64,000 bases of DNA from Macrobrachium rosenbergii (lineage: Eukaryota > Arthropoda > Malacostraca > Decapoda > Palaemonidae), in assembly GCF_040412425.1 (NCBI RefSeq), contig NC_089749.1:32129313-32193312 (forward strand). The letters run 5' to 3'. Positions 24,518-38,989 of the stretch are shown here, in pieces. The notes beneath the pieces are model-generated. The model was not told where the DNA came from. It ran no database searches and was given only the letters and a program-made list of their open reading frames with translations. The first letter of the stretch is position 1; every line of letters starts with the position of its first letter. Made by a program: the position numbers and the translations under genes.

Positions 24518-24878
24518 AGACTGTCAAGTGAATAATGTAAATGTAAAACAAAGTTTACTTGAAATAAAAAGTTATAAATTATTACCCGTAAAATGCAATG
24601 AAAATGAAACGTACCCATAAATGTAAAAAAAAAAAAGTATATAAAAAGTAATACTCGGGAAAAAAGTTATCGAAAGCCTTATATTTCTGCCCTTATCGTA
24701 TGAAAAATATTAGTATTTATGAAAGACCCGTAATGTAATATGAAAACCCGTAATGTAAAGTAAAAGTTATTGAAAGTGAACAATACCCATCAAGTTATAC
24801 CCGTAAAATGCCATGAAATTTAAATATATATCGTCAATGTATGCCAACACATTTCTCGACTCAATGAAAAGCTATCCA

Positions 24879-24909
<31 letters not shown>

Positions 24910-25003
24910 AAAGACTGTCAAGTGAATAATATACCCATAAAAGAAAAAGTGAATTACCAGGTAAATAAAAACAAAGTTTACTTGAAATAAAAAAGTTATG
25001 ATA
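24150..25003 (+). repeat. About 425-bp tandem duplication inside piggyBac
   Basis: Units at about 24150-24570 and 24575-25003. Each has attacccgtaaaatgcaatga, gtaatactcgggaaaaaagt, gcccttatcgtatgaaaaat, gcaacaca-type text, a CT tract (24449-24512; 24880-24903) and aaaagactgtcaagtgaata. Divergence is low, so the duplication looks younger than the rest of the element. A third CT tract follows at 25007-25103. Confidence 0.85.
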
Positions 25004-25004
25004 A

Positions 25005-27189
<2,185 letters not shown>

Positions 27190-27390
27190 TCAGCTCTCAG
27201 AGGTGGTGTATGGTGATCTATGGGTTGCCAATTTGTCAAAAATACTCTAGAGGTGTCGCAGCAGAAAAATTGCGCCAATTCCATTCAAAACATTTGGCGG
27301 GCGATTGAAATCTTTCAGGAAAGATACCCGGACTCCGCCACAGAGTTAATTTAAATCTTTCAGGAAAGATACCCGGACTGTGGGGGTTAA

Positions 27391-27879
27391 GTAAGGACAA
27401 CTGTTATCTTTCTCTCTCTCTTGTTCGAAGTTAGCCAACCTACGTATTACAGCACTATTTCTCTGTATGTCTTTAACTGTACAGTAGATAACTTTTAATT
27501 GATCTAATTTTACCTGTACCATTTACAAACTGTAAATGAGCAGTTCTAAAACATAGAGATATAGAGCATTTCAGAACAAAGAGAAAGTGACAGAATAAAA
27601 AAGTTTGTAAAAACGAGGTTGAGAAGACGTCTAAAAATAGATTGGTGGAATGGGGGGGAGAGTCACACACTATATTCTTAAGTCAACCATTTATTTCTTT
27701 TTTTAAGGGTAATGTATTAAGCTAACTCTCTCTCTCTCTCTCCGTAATAATTCATAAATAATATAACTTGACATTTCAAGTTAGGAAAATCTCTCTCTTT
27801 CTCTCTCTCTTGTGTGTTATTCTCTCAGTCTCCGTAATAATTGATACATAATTTCACTCTCTTAAGTAAGAACAACCCA

Positions 27880-27965
<86 letters not shown>

Positions 27966-28229
27966 TTAGCACTCACACATTTTTACAACTTACTAATTCT
28001 CTGTACGTCTTTACCTGTACAGTATATAGTTTAAATTGATCTAATTTGACCTGTATTGTCTACGAGGTGTAAATGAGCTAGTGTTGCAAATACGTTCTAA
28101 ACCATAGAGATAATAACTAAGAGTTGTATTAGTCAAAATATAAAACACTGTTTGTTCATGAAAAAGCATTTCAGAGCAAAGAGAAAGAGACGCAGAATAA
28201 AGAAGTTGAGACGACTCTAAAAATAGATC

Positions 28230-28304
<75 letters not shown>

Positions 28305-28577
28305 TCGCTGACAACTCTCAATTTTTATGTAAACCATTTATTTCTCTTTTTTAAGGGTAATGTATTAAGCTAACTTTTAAATGATATTACAGTAACTTTA
28401 ATTTCATTTAAAAGTTAACTTAATACTTTGGGAGCATGATTAGGGTCATATTTAGTGTTTAAACTTTAGAAAAGCATTTATTAGCATTTTTAGAGACCAT
28501 GCCAAACTTACGCGAAAATTCACCCTGCGCGAGGGGTTCTGGAACCTAACCTCGCATAAGTTCGGAGTATGACTGTA
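27391..28577 (+). repeat. Right half of Tigger-like element: internal duplications and CT/AG tracts
   Basis: Two partly duplicated segments, 27470-27740 and 28000-28380, share ctgtacagta..aattgatctaatttgacctgta, aaatgagc, aagcatttcagarcaaagag and gggtaatgtattaagctaac. Long CT (27882-27960) and AG (28234-28301) tracts separate them and are oriented as inverted complements. No gene. Confidence 0.7.
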
Positions 28578-28999
28578 TTATGTTACCTAAAAGTTATTAC
28601 TACCGTAATTATACTACCATTAAAATTTCTGAAAGGTTACCAAACAATATACACTGTGAACGCAACCATATAACTTGGTGTTTACGTTTTGTTCACTGGC
28701 CAATCACAGTTAAAAGTTGATTTCACTGATATGGAATTATTCCTTGAAAAGGCTATTTATTATGAAGATGTCAATAATATATAGGGTGAAAATGGTTTTC
28801 TCACCTTTATTATCAGTTTATTTCATAATGTGAATCATTTCATATATGTCAATGGTTATCAGACCTAGGCTGAGGCTAGCCTACTGATAAACATCACTTG
28901 GCCACAAAAGACCATGCTTCACTTCAACGGACAATCAGCTTTAATGGACAACCTTCGCCCATGTTAGTCTGTTAAAGTGAGGTTTCACTCTCTCAGGTT

Positions 29000-29320
29000 C
29001 AGTGGTTTTTTTCTTGGAACAATCGAAATGTTGATCGTTCACCTGTTTGGTGGGTCGTTTTGTTTTGCCACGCTGGCAGGAGAGTTGACGTCTGTGGCGC
29101 TGGGCCTGTCGCTTCAGTCAGGTTTGTAATAGCCGTGAGTCAGCTTTTAGGAAGTGAGCAGTCAGTACTTAATGGCTGAGTCAGTAATGGAACAGCATCA
29201 GGTATGATTACCTGTAAGCAAGGAATGCCATTCTTCATCTGCGACCTTGTCATCACCAAGGACTTTGACAAGAATGCTGGGGGACGTTCCCGATCTTGTG
29301 TGTGTGGTGCATCACCTCCA
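29000..29320. other. No recognisable feature
   Basis: Moderately GC-rich sequence right of the nested cluster. Open frames are short and show no domain. Confidence 0.4.
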
Positions 29321-29555
29321 TTTAGCACCTTGTAGCTGTTGCAACAGTGAGACAGAGTTCGTCTGTCTAACATTGTCCTTTACTCCTTAGTAGCAGCTTG
29401 TTGCTGTTTCAACAGTTTGATCAAGATTGTCTGCCTGTCCAACATCGTCCTTGGTAGTAGCTGGTAGCTGTTTCGACAGTGTGACTGAGTTCATTTGTCT
29501 GTAATGCAGCTTGGGGCTGTTTCATTGGTTCTATTGAGTTCATCTGGTGATGTAA
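29320..29555 (+). repeat. Diverged short tandem repeat, about 70-bp units
   Basis: Three to four units based on 'agcagcttgttgctgtttcaacagt..gactgagttcgtctgtc(taacattgtcctt)'. They start near 29320, 29392, 29457 and 29507. Divergence is high, so this is an old minisatellite-like array. Confidence 0.65.
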
Positions 29556-31245
29556 CTTCATCATAGTTTATCCTGTAATGATTCTGTTATGGTATTTATT
29601 TTTAATTGGAGGTAACATGTTTATTGAGTCAAAGAGCTCATTATTGTGTTTAATGTTATTATTGACGAGTATTTCAGTGTGAGTTTTGTGGGGAGTAATA
29701 AGTGTTTAACACTATGTTTGTGTTGGTGTTATTTTTGCTATCTCTGTTTTAAGGTAATTAACTGACTCTGAAAAATGTTTTGTTTATTATAATACTTTTG
29801 AATTGTTTATTAATTTGCTCTAATAATGTTTGTTAATTGGTTACATGCATATTCTACTAGTTCTGTTTGGTTGTCTGCTTGTAATGTTTGTTGAACTGCT
29901 CATCTCTGTGATTTTTTTTTTTTTTGCCATTTTTGATATGTTTACTTTATATTATTTTTTATTTTTGATGAAATGTTAAGTTTCAATGCTGACTTATTTG
30001 TTTGGATTTAATCTCTAAACTGAAGCCGATTCAATTGTAAATATATAAATTGAATTTAGTTATTAATAAACTAGTACTGAGGTTACCTCTCTGGTATCAA
30101 TTTGCTCCTTCCTCCCCCTGTCTGTCTTAATTACTGCCATTTAACCAGTTCCGATCCTATCTAAAAAAATTTTTTTTATAGAACTTGTAGAACTGACTGC
30201 AGTTCATCAAAACTTTAAACGGATACCCATACAATATTTTTCTATACATTTCAGCAGAAGGTAAAGGCTTTAGGCTACGTAGTTGGTACATAATTATTAA
30301 AATCAATAATCACTAGAATTATCATACCAAATTTACATAAATTAGTATCTCTGATCGTGCTTCTGACAACAATATAGGATATGCCACCACTGGGCCGTGG
30401 TTAAAGTTTTATGGGCCGTGGCTCATACAGCATTATTATACCAAATTTACATAAATTAGTATCTCTAAGATTTGAATTTGTTTGACAAAGCTCACCATCA
30501 CAAAAAAGTAATTTTCCTATTCCCTTTGGAAAAAGCAGCGTGTCAAGACAATCTTTAAAATACCTGTGATGTCACTACCGGCAGAGCAATACCCACTGAA
30601 AGCAGATCTGCTTGAATGTATTTCCATTAACACTTGAAAAGACCCCCAATATTGGGGATAACTGGGGAATAGAACTTTCTATGCCACAAAATCCATTTAG
30701 TTTGATTATAAAATACTACAAAGGAAATAGTGGCCTTTAGCAAACACCAAGGCATGTAAGTCAAGCACGATTGGGAAATAGAATCATGGCTATGTTTCGT
30801 ATACAGGAAGTTAGTCTACTCGACTTTCCCCGTTTTGTAACTTCAAATTATCTATCAACGTTGATAAAGTCATTGACTTATGAGTTTCAGTAACAAAAAT
30901 GTCTAATGTTATTGCATTAATGCTAATTATCTCTTTGCCAGACAGGAAAAGAAAATAAATACAGCACTGCAATTACAGTGTAGCCTAGCAATCTAACCCT
31001 GGCTTCTTACCTTGCAGGAGACCTGCTGGCTCCAATTCAACATGTATGCCTACCTGTTAAAATCTGTAAGGAACTAAAAGTTTTTACTGGGTCTTCAAAC
31101 AATGTACTTAGCTCTAAAGTTGTTATGATGATGTGGTATTTGGAGCAAACACTGTGACAGACCAGAGTTTAATGAGGATGACAGCTGACATATGCACTGT
31201 TGTCACATCTGTGCGAGTAGGATGAAAGGAAAACACTGAGGTAGT
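29556..31245. other. Intron with no recognised element
   Basis: AT- and T-rich, then mixed. A 27-bp phrase (caaatttacataaattagta) occurs at 30325-30350 and again at 30440-30465. No exon-like or mobile-element coding signal seen. Confidence 0.4.
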
Positions 31246-31442
31246 CATTGTAGGATAGGGGATAGAGACCTCTTCTCCTGAGTCCTATATATTCTATCAC
31301 TGTGCCAACTAGCAATATTCTGACCAAGACCAACTATAAGAGAATTCTTTGAGATTGGTTGGTCTGTCTTGTGGAGCCCTGGGGGACCATGAGAGTGTAA
31401 CTCCTTTGAGGATGAACAGGAACTCCGCTATCAAAAATGTTT
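31246..31442 (+). repeat. Interspersed repeat R1, copy 2
   Basis: Diverged copy of 1-240: shared gagtcctatatattctatca, accaactataagagaattct, gtggagccctgg and ctatcaaaaatg blocks in the same order. Confidence 0.6.
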
Positions 31443-31597
31443 ATGTTTTGGTTGCTTTTTCATGTTTTCATTTTCCCCCATACTTCCTGAAGCTTTACTG
31501 ATTTCCGAATTTACACACGTTAGGCTTTATGTGTGCAGAGGAGACTCTTGTACACCTATAGTAACACTGACATATAAAAATATCAGGAGGGTACAAG

Positions 31598-31677
31598 GCA
31601 GGAATATAACAGTCCCTAACTAAAAAAAAAAAAACTCGCAGGAATATAACAGTCCCTAACTAAAAAAAAAAAATCTA
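31598..31677. repeat. 40-bp tandem duplication with A tracts
   Basis: Two near-identical units of gcaggaatataacagtccct followed by aacta and an A run of 12-13. It lies just inside the intron, 14 nt beyond the donor of deltex exon 4 in the direction of transcription. Confidence 0.85.
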
Positions 31678-31690
31678 ACAATCCACTTAC

Positions 31691-31785
31691 TTTGTTGAAA
31701 AAGCTTGTTTTTCCATCAGTAAGGTTGGTATCCACTTCATCTCGACTACCACGTCTCCTTGATCTATCCACATACATTGATGGAC
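31691..31785 (-). CDS. dx: deltex-like gene, exon 4 (basic linker)
   Basis: 95-nt minus-strand exon. The acceptor is ccggctaaag at 31786-31795 and the donor is a consensus gtaagt at 31690-31685. It opens with two bases (GT) that complete a Gly codon begun by the last G of exon 3, then 31 codons, and ends on a codon boundary that fits exon 5. The peptide has a basic YVDRSRRRGSRDEVD core and ends TSFFNK. No domain is recognisable. It is supported by the phase fit on both sides and by being isolated open sequence in AT-rich intron about 22 kb from exon 3. Confidence 0.75.
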
Positions 31786-32404
31786 CTTTAGCCGGAAGAT
31801 ATTTAACACAGTAAATATACAGTACTTACTAAATGTCAGGCACAAATGTTTTCGTAACTAAATACTCCACTTACATTAAAATTTTACTCTAAATGTGTCA
31901 ATAGAAATTATTACACTATCTTGCTCTGACTATACACTGCAATGGGACTTTTTAAGTTTCGAATACTCTAACAGTATGTTTATTCCACTATTAAAAATTC
32001 AAAGTTTTTCTCCAATAGCTGTACATGTGTTTATATATCAAATGCACCACTTTTCTCTTTGCATCTAGTTTTATATTTTTCTAGAGACTAACACTAGAGA
32101 CTAACACAATCTACATAATAGTTTTCAAAGTTCCACTGCTCACCAGTTTACAGTTGCAAGAGTTAAATAACATATCTCCTATTGCAGAAAATATGACAGA
32201 ACACATAATACATTTCAAGATCTATTAATGTGTAGAGTCTGAGGGGGATGCCAAATTACTCAATGGCAAATCTAACAGACCAATTATAGATAAAGAATTA
32301 TTATTCTTTCATTGCTTGCTATAAAATGACATTTTCATAATGAAATTAAATTTCATATATATTGTACTTAGCATGTAATACCATAGCTAATGCTTGTAAC
32401 TCGC

Positions 32405-32520
32405 GCAGAAACTTAAAAAAAAATTTGTGGTAGGGCTTCTTCTGTTCTGTGTAGGTGACAGGTCCCACCCACTATCGGGGAACACAGGAGACAACCTGGC
32501 AGGTAAGCTCAATTTCTTTA
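32405..32520. repeat. DIRS copy 2, 3' inverted terminal repeat
   Basis: Contains tctgttctgtgtaggtgaca, ggggaacacaggagacaacc and tggcaggtaagctcaattt; the reverse complement is matched at 38620-38745 (attgagcttgcctgccaggt, tttcctgtgttcccc, cacatacacaaaacagaag). Confidence 0.85.
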
Positions 32521-32574
32521 TGCCCTTATGCCCATAAGAGGGGAGGGGGGCAGGCTCTGATTCTTAAGTTAAGT

Positions 32575-32855
32575 ATATCTTAGTTTAACCAGAACACTGA
32601 GCTGGTTAACAGCTCTCCTAGGGGTGGCCCAAAGGATTAGATTTATTTTATGTGGCTAAGAACTAACTGGTTACCTAGCAACGGGACCTACAGCTTATTG
32701 TGGAATCCGAACCACATTATGACAAGAAATGAATTTCTATCACCAGAAATAAACTCCTCTGATTCTTCACTGGCCGCTTGGAGAGTCGAACTCTGGGCCA
32801 ACAGCGTGCTAGCCGAAAGCTCTACCCACCCCTCCAATGAAGAAATGGCTCTGAT
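32575..32855 (-). mobile_element. tRNA-derived SINE, copy 2
   Basis: Same family as 17590-17830 but longer at its tail (gtttaaccagaacactgagc, gctctcctaggggtgg on the plus strand). A degenerate box B (gagttcgactctcc on the minus strand) is visible. It is inserted within the DIRS element between its 3' terminal repeat and internal complementary region. Confidence 0.7.
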
Positions 32856-32862
32856 TCTGTAA

Positions 32863-32950
32863 TTACTTGGTAAGTATACTGTACATGAGAGTTAATTTTA
32901 TGAAAATATCATTTTCATATAAGCAACTTACCAAGGAATTACATAGCAGA
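32863..32950. repeat. DIRS copy 2, internal complementary region
   Basis: The first half (ttacttggtaag ... attttatgaaaa) is a diverged reverse complement of the left outer edge at 32335-32385. The second half (ttttcatataagcaacttac) is the reverse complement of the right outer edge at 38993-39033. The layout is the same as in DIRS copy 1. Confidence 0.7.
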
Positions 32951-33438
32951 ATCTCACATTGAATGGAAGTGGGATGCATGGATATATTCTACTCCAAAAC
33001 ATTAAGGTATGGTAATGACTTTGAAATACAAAGTTTGCCAGCATTGAATGCAATGCTTGTTGTTTCCTTACCTGGTGGGAGAGCTATTGCTGGTGAATAC
33101 TGCCTCTGGTTGGTGCTCATCGTAACCCGTAGTGGTATGGCTGTTGAGGCGTGGGTCACCTCTACTTAAGTGGGAGCTTTGTGGCAGAGGAAAAGCCTGA
33201 TGGCTCGCAAAGGATACAAAAGGTGCCCCTGCCTGGGTGCAGTACCAAAATTAAAAAAAAAAGCCAGACAACTCTGCCACCTACTCTTAAAATACTTATA
33301 AAAAAATACCACAACCTATCCACTAAGATTGGTGGATACTCCAGGTACATTGTAACCCCCGGCTCATAAAAGAGTGCTTCCTATAATTCCTCACCTAATA
33401 CCATGCCGGCCACCGATAACAGTCCCAAGATACTGCAA

Positions 33439-34531
33439 TCATCGAACACTGTTTCCACATACTTCAAATAGTGAAGCAAAAATAGACCTGCACTTCCAGA
33501 AGTTAGACAGAATAATGGAAGTCAGTGACATATTATAACTGAAAGCCAAAGAGGTTGATACCGCTCTGATATCATGAGCTTTCACTTTAAAATTTGGTAA
33601 AACATCCTCCTGAATCTGGGAATGTGCATCTGAAGTCAAATCTCTCAGGAAGAACGACAAGGCTTTCTTTGAAAAGAGGACGAGAAGGGTTCTTAACCGA
33701 ACACCAGAGGTTACTGGATGGGACCCTGATCTTGTCTGTCCTACTCAGACAGTATCTAAGAGCTCTGACTGGACAAAGTTCTCTCTCTTCTTCCTCATGA
33801 CTGTGAACATCCAATAAATTCTTAATGGTAAATGACGAGGCCAGGGCTTGGATGGGTCCTCGTTCTTGGCCAAAAAGCCTAGAGTGAAGGAGCAAATCGC
33901 ATCTCCTTGGAAAAAAGCTAGCCTCTTATCAATGGCTTGTTTCACTAATACATTTAGATGTAGCTAAAGCAAAGAGGGAGAGTGTCTTGCAAGTGAGATT
34001 CCTAAGGGAAGCAGAATGAAGGGGTTCAAAAGCTGGAATGGTCAGCCATTTCAGGGCCAAACCCAGACTGCAGGAGACCAAATTGGCCTTCCTCTGTTTC
34101 GTTGTATCGACGGACTTTAGCTTGTCATTAAAATCTGAGTTCGACGAAAGATCCATGTCTCTATGTTTAAATACTGAGCTAGGAATAGCCTGATACCCTT
34201 TAATGGTGGAGGGAGAGAAATTCCTGGAGTTCCTCAGGTAAAGGAGGAAATTTGCAATCTGTGTCACAGAGGTCTCAAAAGATGAGACATTATGGTCATG
34301 GCACCACCGACGGAAGACTGACCACTTGGCCTGGTGCACGAGGCTAGAAGATTTTCGCCTGCATTGTGCAATAGCCTCTGCAGTTCCCCTTGAAAACCCT
34401 TTCGCTCTGACAAGCTTGCAGACAGTCTGAAGGCTGTCAGGGCAAGAGCGGACAACCCTTGGTGGTGTCTTCTGAAGTGGGGCTATCTGAGTAAAGAGTT
34501 TTTGGGGAAGGAGTCTTGGATTATCTACCAA
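33439..34531 (-). pseudogene. Tyrosine recombinase of DIRS copy 2, inactivated
   Basis: A 200-codon open stretch (34531-33929) gives the N-terminal core-binding part: HQAKWSVFRRWCHDHN, TQIANFLLYLRNS, FSPSTIKGYQAI. Its end, LFALATSKCISE, is box I with the catalytic Arg replaced by Cys. The C-terminal part in other frames has ELCPVRALRYCL near 33790 and KAHDIRAVSTSLAF near 33570 (H-x-x-R kept). The nucleophile position in WKCRSIFASLF is Phe instead of Tyr. Two of the key residues are therefore gone. Confidence 0.75.
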
Positions 34532-34539
34532 TAGCCAAA

Positions 34540-35343
34540 GAAGGTCTGAGAACCACTCCCTCAGGGACTAAAATGGGGCTATGAGGGTCACAGTTGTGTT
34601 GTGGTGTGTCTGAAACTTGTTTCACACTTCCCTGACGATGTTGAAGGGTGGGAGGGCATATAAGTCCAGGGTGGACCATCTTGCAGCATGGCGACCGTTG
34701 CCCATGCAAGAGGCTTTGGGGCTGGAGAGCAAAATAGAGGAAGGCAATGGTTCTTGGAGGTGGCAAACAGGTCATCACTGGCCTGCCCCACAACTTACCA
34801 AGACCTAGACAAAGTAGGGGATCCAGGGTCCACTTGGTGGGAAGGACCTGCTTCCAAAGGCTCAGTTCGCCTGCCAAGACATTCAACTTCCCCTGGATAA
34901 TTTAGGTGACCAGAGTCACTTGATTTTGTTCTCCCCACAGGAGTAGCTCTCTTGCTGCCTGGCAGAGAAAAGGAATGGATGATAAAATCTAAAGGCCTAG
35001 CTGAACTACTTTCAGTTCTCTCATGTTTTTATGTAGACTTTGCTGATCCAGGGTCCATGTACCAGATACTTCCGGATTCCCCAGTAGGGCTCCACAGCCT
35101 ATGTCTGAGGAGTCGGAATAAAAGTCTAGGTTGGGGCTCAGAGGTTGAGGGGACTTCCCTTCTGACAGTTTCTTCTGACAGCCACCACTGCAGGTCTGAT
35201 ATGAACTCCGAGGTGACCGAAAACACGTAAAGCTGTGTTTTCCTGTCCCAACTGGCCTTCTGATAGAAGTGGAGAACTCTCATGTGAAGTCTGCCTAGTC
35301 TGACAAACATCTCTAAGGGTGCCAGACTCCCCAGTAAACCCAT
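34540..35343 (-). pseudogene. RNase H region of DIRS copy 2, frameshifted
   Basis: Minus-strand remnants: SEFISDLQWWLSE near 35210, a degraded 'DSSDIGCGALLG' type segment near 35095 and a linker with AMLQDGPPWTYMPSHP near 34690. These correspond to the RNase H and the pre-recombinase linker of DIRS pol. Several frame changes. Confidence 0.6.
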
Positions 35344-35349
35344 CCTCTA

Positions 35350-36065
35350 TTGAACTGAGCAAGGCAAAAAGGGCTAGAAAACTCTGGGCTGTCTGAAGGC
35401 AGCTGGAAATTCTCATGGGAGACAGAAAAGCCTGAAAAGTCAGATAATTCAGTCAACCCCAAATAGAGGATTTCTTTCAACAGGGTCAATTGGGACTTTA
35501 GAAGATTGATAAGAAGGCCCAGTTCCTGAGTAAGAAGAATCATCTTGTGTGAGTCCTTCATGCACTTTTCCTTCAACAGGGATCAAAGCAGCCAGTCGTC
35601 TAGATAAAGGCTGACTGGATCCCTATTAGGTGGAGCCATTTTGAGAAAGGAGTGAGGACTCGAGTGAATACTTGATAGGCTTAGAAAGGCCGAAGCATAA
35701 GGCCTGAAACTGATACACCTTGTCCTGGAAGACTAACTTTAGATATTTCCTGGAAACTGGATGGATAAGAATGTGGAAGTGTGTGTCCTGCATGTCTAAC
35801 GTTATCATCCAGTTGCCCTGGTGAATGGATGAAAGGACTGGATGACTTGTCTTCATCTTGAATTTTGTTTTCCGAACAAAATGATTGAGGGTGCATACAT
35901 CCAGGACTGATCTCCAACCCCAATGTCTTTGGTATCACAGAGATTCGGTTGTAAAACCCATCTGTGTTGGTGTTCTTGACTTCCTCTATGGCCCTTTTCT
36001 GAATGAGAGAGGAAGCTCCCTTCAAAAGGGCTGAAAGTCTCAGAGCCTATAGAGTACGGTGTCAA
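35350..36065 (-). pseudogene. Reverse transcriptase of DIRS copy 2, broken
   Basis: WMITLDMQDTHFHILIHP near 35800 (first catalytic Asp kept), KYLKLVFQDKVYQFQALCFG near 35720, and SLYLDDWLL at about 35620-35590 with the YLDD box kept but followed immediately by a TGA stop. Upstream, an R-x-I-x-V-I-P-K segment near 35960 matches the RT entry. Multiple frames. Confidence 0.75.
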
Positions 36066-36239
36066 TGTGATGGGAGAAATGTTTAATGGGGGGGCTCTCC
36101 AGGAACGGGATGACGTAGCCCTCCTTCAGAACTTTGATGATCCATGGCTCCGCTCCTCTTATAAGCCACTTCTCCCAAACCTCTAGAAGTCTGGCTCCTA
36201 CGGGTGTATGAAGGACTTCCTTCTCACTTTTTAGGTACT

Positions 36240-38453
36240 ACCTTGGCAGAGCTCTTCTAAATAGACTTGGCTGTGAATCGGACATTTGTACGGGTCCTGG
36301 ATGAGGCTCTAGGTATACTTCCACAAAAGGGCTGTTGCCAGAGGGGTGACAAAGTCCTTGTTTGAAAAGCAGTCGAATCCTTGGAACGCTTAGATGACCG
36401 GGCCAACAAGTCTTGCGTAGATTTCTTCTGTAAATCTGATGCTGCAATTCCTGTCACTGTGTCCTGAGGGAAGAGATGATGCTGGTCTAGCAGCAGGAAC
36501 AACAGGGCCGACTTCTGAGTTTGGGTGACTCCCTTTCAAGTAAAGGAGCACCAGAGCTCTCTTCTCTTCAGTACTCAGAAGGTAAATAGAAGGGAAAGTT
36601 CTAGAGAGCCATCCCTAAAGGGTTTGTCAGCATAGGACAGAACCCCGAGCCAGTCCAAGGCGATACTCTGCAGCTACATCCTGGTGGTCCTCAATTTTCT
36701 TGGCCAGTGCCCCCACTATCCAATCCAGGAAACTGAGGACTTTGAAGACCTTAAACATGTCTTCAACTAGATAATCTAGTTCTGCAGAAGAAATGAAGAA
36801 GAAAACATTATCTTTGCGGATGAGAACACAAAACGGCGAGAAGAGTCGATGAGATGGGAGAAGTCCCTCTGGGAGGAGGCAGCGACTCCCAAAGAAGGAG
36901 CTTCGCCGGCCAAGTAGGATAAGTACCTCCTGCAGATTAAACCAGAGGGAGGAAAAGAGAGACACTTTGCCTTGCTCCCTTTAGGCCGAAAGCCAGTATC
37001 CTATCTCATTGAAGGAGCATCAGCTGATGGAGGTGCAGGTTCTTGGTCAACCTCTTCCTCTTCTGAGGAGACCAGGGACAAGATATCATCCTGAGAAATC
37101 TTGGGAGCGGAGGGAAATTTCTTTAACAACTCCATAATTTGGGCTAACTGCTGCTTAATAAGGGCCAGAGTAGGTTCATCATGGTCCAAAGGCAAAGTAG
37201 ATGATGCTATAGGTCTAACTGGAGGAGATGAAGGAGACCACAGTCTCTGAGCAGACAAAAGAAGCGATGGGTGCCTGGGAGTGGGTGCTTGGCGCTCAGG
37301 AAGTGGCGCCAGATGTTTGGGAGCAGATGTTGAGCACTTATGAGCTGTCACTGGATGACTGGGAGCCAGGTGTGGGGGCTCAACCATAGAGCGCTCAGGT
37401 GAGAAGGCCTTCGGACCGTCCCATGTACACAGGTGTGGGGGCTCAACCATAGAGTGCTCAGGTGAGAAGTCCTTCGGACTGTCCCATGTACACAGAAGTG
37501 GACGCTCATGAACAGGGGTAAAGACAGAAAGGTCTACAGCATAACTACAAGAAGGCTAGGGACCGCTAGCGGACTTCTTATACACCGCTTTACATGTAGT
37601 GGACCTGGACAGCAGCCAACATCCTCAGAAGGGTGCTTAAGCGGTCAGGAAGAGTCTAAGAATTGTCTATGGTGCCTCCTGTCCAAGCCGTAGCCATCGG
37701 AGGAGCCTGAGGATAAATGATGAACATCCAAAGACACGCCTTTCCAATGGCTGTCCACCAACACCTGGGACTGTGCAACAAGAGTGGTTGAGGGGTGACT
37801 GCCCATGGGCAAACCCCACTGGCCTCCCTTGGACTTTCAGTATGTCTTCTCCCAGGTTTAGGGGAGCAGGACAGGGACCTGGTCCACGAGAACCGGTGGG
37901 ATGGATAGCCACCTCCTCCATTGGCAATGCACTCTCATTCACCACTTTATCTGAGAACGCTTTATCCATTATCAATTTCAGTGACTCTCCTAACTCGCCA
38001 CTTTGCTTACTACAAGGTTAATTTTCTTATCAAACCTGGATTTGAGACTGGCAATGGCATTAGGGTCAGAAGCAAGGGAGCCAGACATGGGATAGGAGGT
38101 TGAATAGTAGGAATGCAAGGAATTGGAGAAACAGTAGGAATAGGAGTGCTGAGGAGAGTAATAGGACTACCCTGTAAATTAGGTTTAGGCATAGCTTCTA
38201 CACTAAGAGAACATCTCTCAGCTCTTGAAGCCGCATTCCTCTTCCTATCTCCCTCTAATTTGTCTGAGTAAGACTTCAGAATTTTCCATTGTCTACTATC
38301 CCCTGAGGAACTTTCATTAGAAGTTTTCTCAATACTGCACTCTTGCCCCGCACATTTACTACAGATTGAATGAGGATCATAATAAGCTTTTGTGAGCCTA
38401 GTCTTACAGCCTTCACTGCAATAACGAATACTGGAACTGCTAGAATCTGACAT
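36240..38453 (-). pseudogene. gag-like ORF1 of DIRS copy 2, fragmented
   Basis: A clear start at 38453 opens MSDSSSSSIRYCSEGC then a HSICSKCAGQEC segment, a Cys/His-rich motif comparable to that of DIRS copy 1. The frame holds to 38010. Further pieces include a Pro-rich part (37450-37001) with a 62-bp tandem duplication at 37371-37496 and a conserved-looking DYLVEDMFKVFKVLSFLDW segment near 36740. Role as structural protein is by position. Confidence 0.65.
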
Positions 38454-38619
38454 AATTCAGAAAAAACTGGGGAACTACTCAAAATGTGGTAATAAACTAT
38501 CAACAGCCTGCTGTGCAACCAAAACAAAGTAATTGTACTTCACCAAATTCTGAAAACACCACTGAAAAACAATAAAAAAAAAAAGATGTTGCAAATGGTG
38601 CTGATGTGTGTACCAGAGC

Positions 38620-38745
38620 CAGCAGAAACAGATTGAGCTTGCCTGCCAGGTTGTTTCCTGTGTTCCCCAACAATGGGCAGGGACTGTCACATACACAAAA
38701 CAGAAGTGCTACCATGAATTTTTTAAAAAGTTGCTGCGCAAGTTA
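38620..38745. repeat. DIRS copy 2, 5' inverted terminal repeat
   Basis: Reverse complement of 32405-32520. Its outer edge continues at 38990-39035 (ctacttggtaagttgcttat) after the MITE insertion. Confidence 0.8.
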
Positions 38746-38762
38746 GCAATGTTAACCATGAA

Positions 38763-38989
38763 CAGGCAGTTGCCAGTTATTGGTGATCCGGTTTTACAGC
38801 GGTTTTCTAGCGACAAAAATTGGCAATTTTCAACGCGGAAAATAGCCGATTTCTGCTCATCGGCACTGATGCATACCTAACAGAGGCGCCGACAACTGAA
38901 AATCAGCGAATAAGCCCCGAAAATCACCAATTTTCAGTTATCATCACACCCTCAAAACGGAACCCCAGCCAATAACTGGGGACTATCTG
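38763..38989. mobile_element. MITE family M1, copy 3 (inside DIRS copy 2)
   Basis: Starts caggcagttgccagttattg and ends ggggactatctg. It is inserted in the 5' terminal repeat of DIRS copy 2 and so is younger than that element. Confidence 0.75.
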
